From Dokdonella sp. (GTDB lineage Bacteria > Pseudomonadota > Gammaproteobacteria > Xanthomonadales > Rhodanobacteraceae): a stretch of DNA of 64,000 bases. The stretch spans positions 1,928,894 through 1,992,893 of the forward strand of contig NZ_JAHCAS010000001.1 of assembly GCF_019634775.1 (NCBI RefSeq), read 5' to 3'. Shown here one piece after another: positions 63,576 to 64,000 of this stretch. The translations under genes were made by a program, and so were the position numbers. The notes under the pieces are model-generated. The model made no database searches, had not been told where the DNA came from, and saw only the letters and a program-made list of their open reading frames with translations. The first letter of the stretch is position 1; every line of letters starts with the position of its first letter.

Positions 63576-64000
63576 TCAGAAATGCGCGCTTTCGAACCCT
63601 TCGTCCAGCGGCGTCTCGCCGCCCTCGGCGAGACGGATCTTGAGTGCCAGGCCGTCGCGCGAATCGGCCTTCGAAAGTGCTTCCTCGAGTTCGATCTTGC
63701 CTTCCTTGTAGAGCGCGTATAGGGCCTGGTCGAAGGTCTGCATGCCTTCCTGCAGGCTGCGGTCCATGGCTTCCTTCATTTCATGGATCTGGCCGCGACG
63801 GATCATGTCGCGGATCAGCGGCGTGTTGAGCAGGACCTCGACCGCCGGCAGGCGGCGCCCGTCCTTGCCCATGACGAGGCGCTGCGAGATCACGGCACGC
63901 AGATTCAGCGCGAGGTTCATCAGGATGTTGCGATGGGCCGATTCGGGGAAGAAATTGAGGATGCGCTCCAGGGTCTGGTCGGCGTTGTTGGAGTGCAGCG
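63576..64000 (-). CDS. pilU: Type IV pilus retraction ATPase PilU, C-terminal fragment
   Basis: An open minus-strand frame enters from the right edge and ends at 63576. It encodes about 141 residues that begin LHSNNADQTLERILNFFPES and continue with NLRAVISQRLVMGKDGRRLP and AVEVLLNTPLIRDMIRRGQI. These match the C-terminal part of PilT/PilU ATPases, and the tail (EGGETPLDEGFESAHF) favours PilU. It powers pilus retraction together with PilT, whose gene usually lies just upstream, outside the window. FimX at 4432 acts on the same machinery. Confidence 0.92.
   Translation of the reverse strand, partial: LHSNNADQTLERILNFFPESAHRNILMNLALNLRAVISQRLVMGKDGRRLPAVEVLLNTPLIRDMIRRGQIHEMKEAMDRSLQEGMQTFDQALYALYKEGKIELEEALSKADSRDGLALKIRLAEGGETPLDEGFESAHF

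Overview
The window reads as chromosomal DNA of a high-GC gammaproteobacterium, most likely Xanthomonadales (Rhodanobacteraceae/Dokdonella-like). Pointers are a FimX-type degenerate REC-PAS-GGDEF-EAL protein, a TonB-dependent receptor paired with a TPR-sulfotransferase, a heme tryptophan 2,3-dioxygenase, abundant GTAGGAGC-type REP elements and GGGATTGGGGATT repeats. The taxonomic call is an inference from gene content. No rRNA, tRNA, prophage, IS transposase or CRISPR array was seen.

Layout. 1-3282 (minus): start of a cut-off gene, phaB-phaR-phaB polyhydroxyalkanoate genes, and gluQ. 3451-8488: htpX, fimX, and epmB divergent from efp, the EF-P lysylation pair. 8499-13000 (plus): a tight run of amidohydrolase, ubiG, a MupP/Gph phosphatase, a squalene-synthase-like gene and folE2. 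13353-18453: pyk, a TonB-C-like secreted protein, class I aldolase, coaE, pyrF. 18596-25226: ettA, glyA, nrdR, ribD, ribE and a RibBX-type ribBA.

25240-34831 (minus) is the most unusual part. Ten closely packed genes encode a coiled-coil protein, a substrate-binding/OmpA fusion, an ABC permease and ATPase, two uncharacterised proteins, PspA/IM30, a two-module AAA+ ATPase, a TerB-like protein and an M50-like membrane peptidase. I read it as one operon for an envelope-maintenance system joining an ESCRT-III-like PspA and a Vps4-like ATPase to a peptidoglycan-tethered ABC transporter.

34919-38372 (minus): E2, E1-beta and E1-alpha of a 2-oxoacid dehydrogenase. 38720-43784: a secreted beta-helix protein, kynA, a POT peptide transporter and a MarR regulator. 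43872-48206 (plus): the complete homogentisate route hpd, hmgA, fahA, maiA, with a 14-bp palindromic operator candidate between marR and hpd. 48191-55233: CBS protein, GtrB-like glycosyltransferase, mtgA, a large secreted S8 protease and hslO. 55457-63511: an envelope protein, the TonB-dependent receptor, TPR-sulfotransferase, a second sulfotransferase and an aspartyl/asparaginyl hydroxylase. The window ends inside pilU.

Three dispersed repeat families fill many intergenic gaps. One of them repeatedly supplies or abuts the stop codon of the preceding gene.
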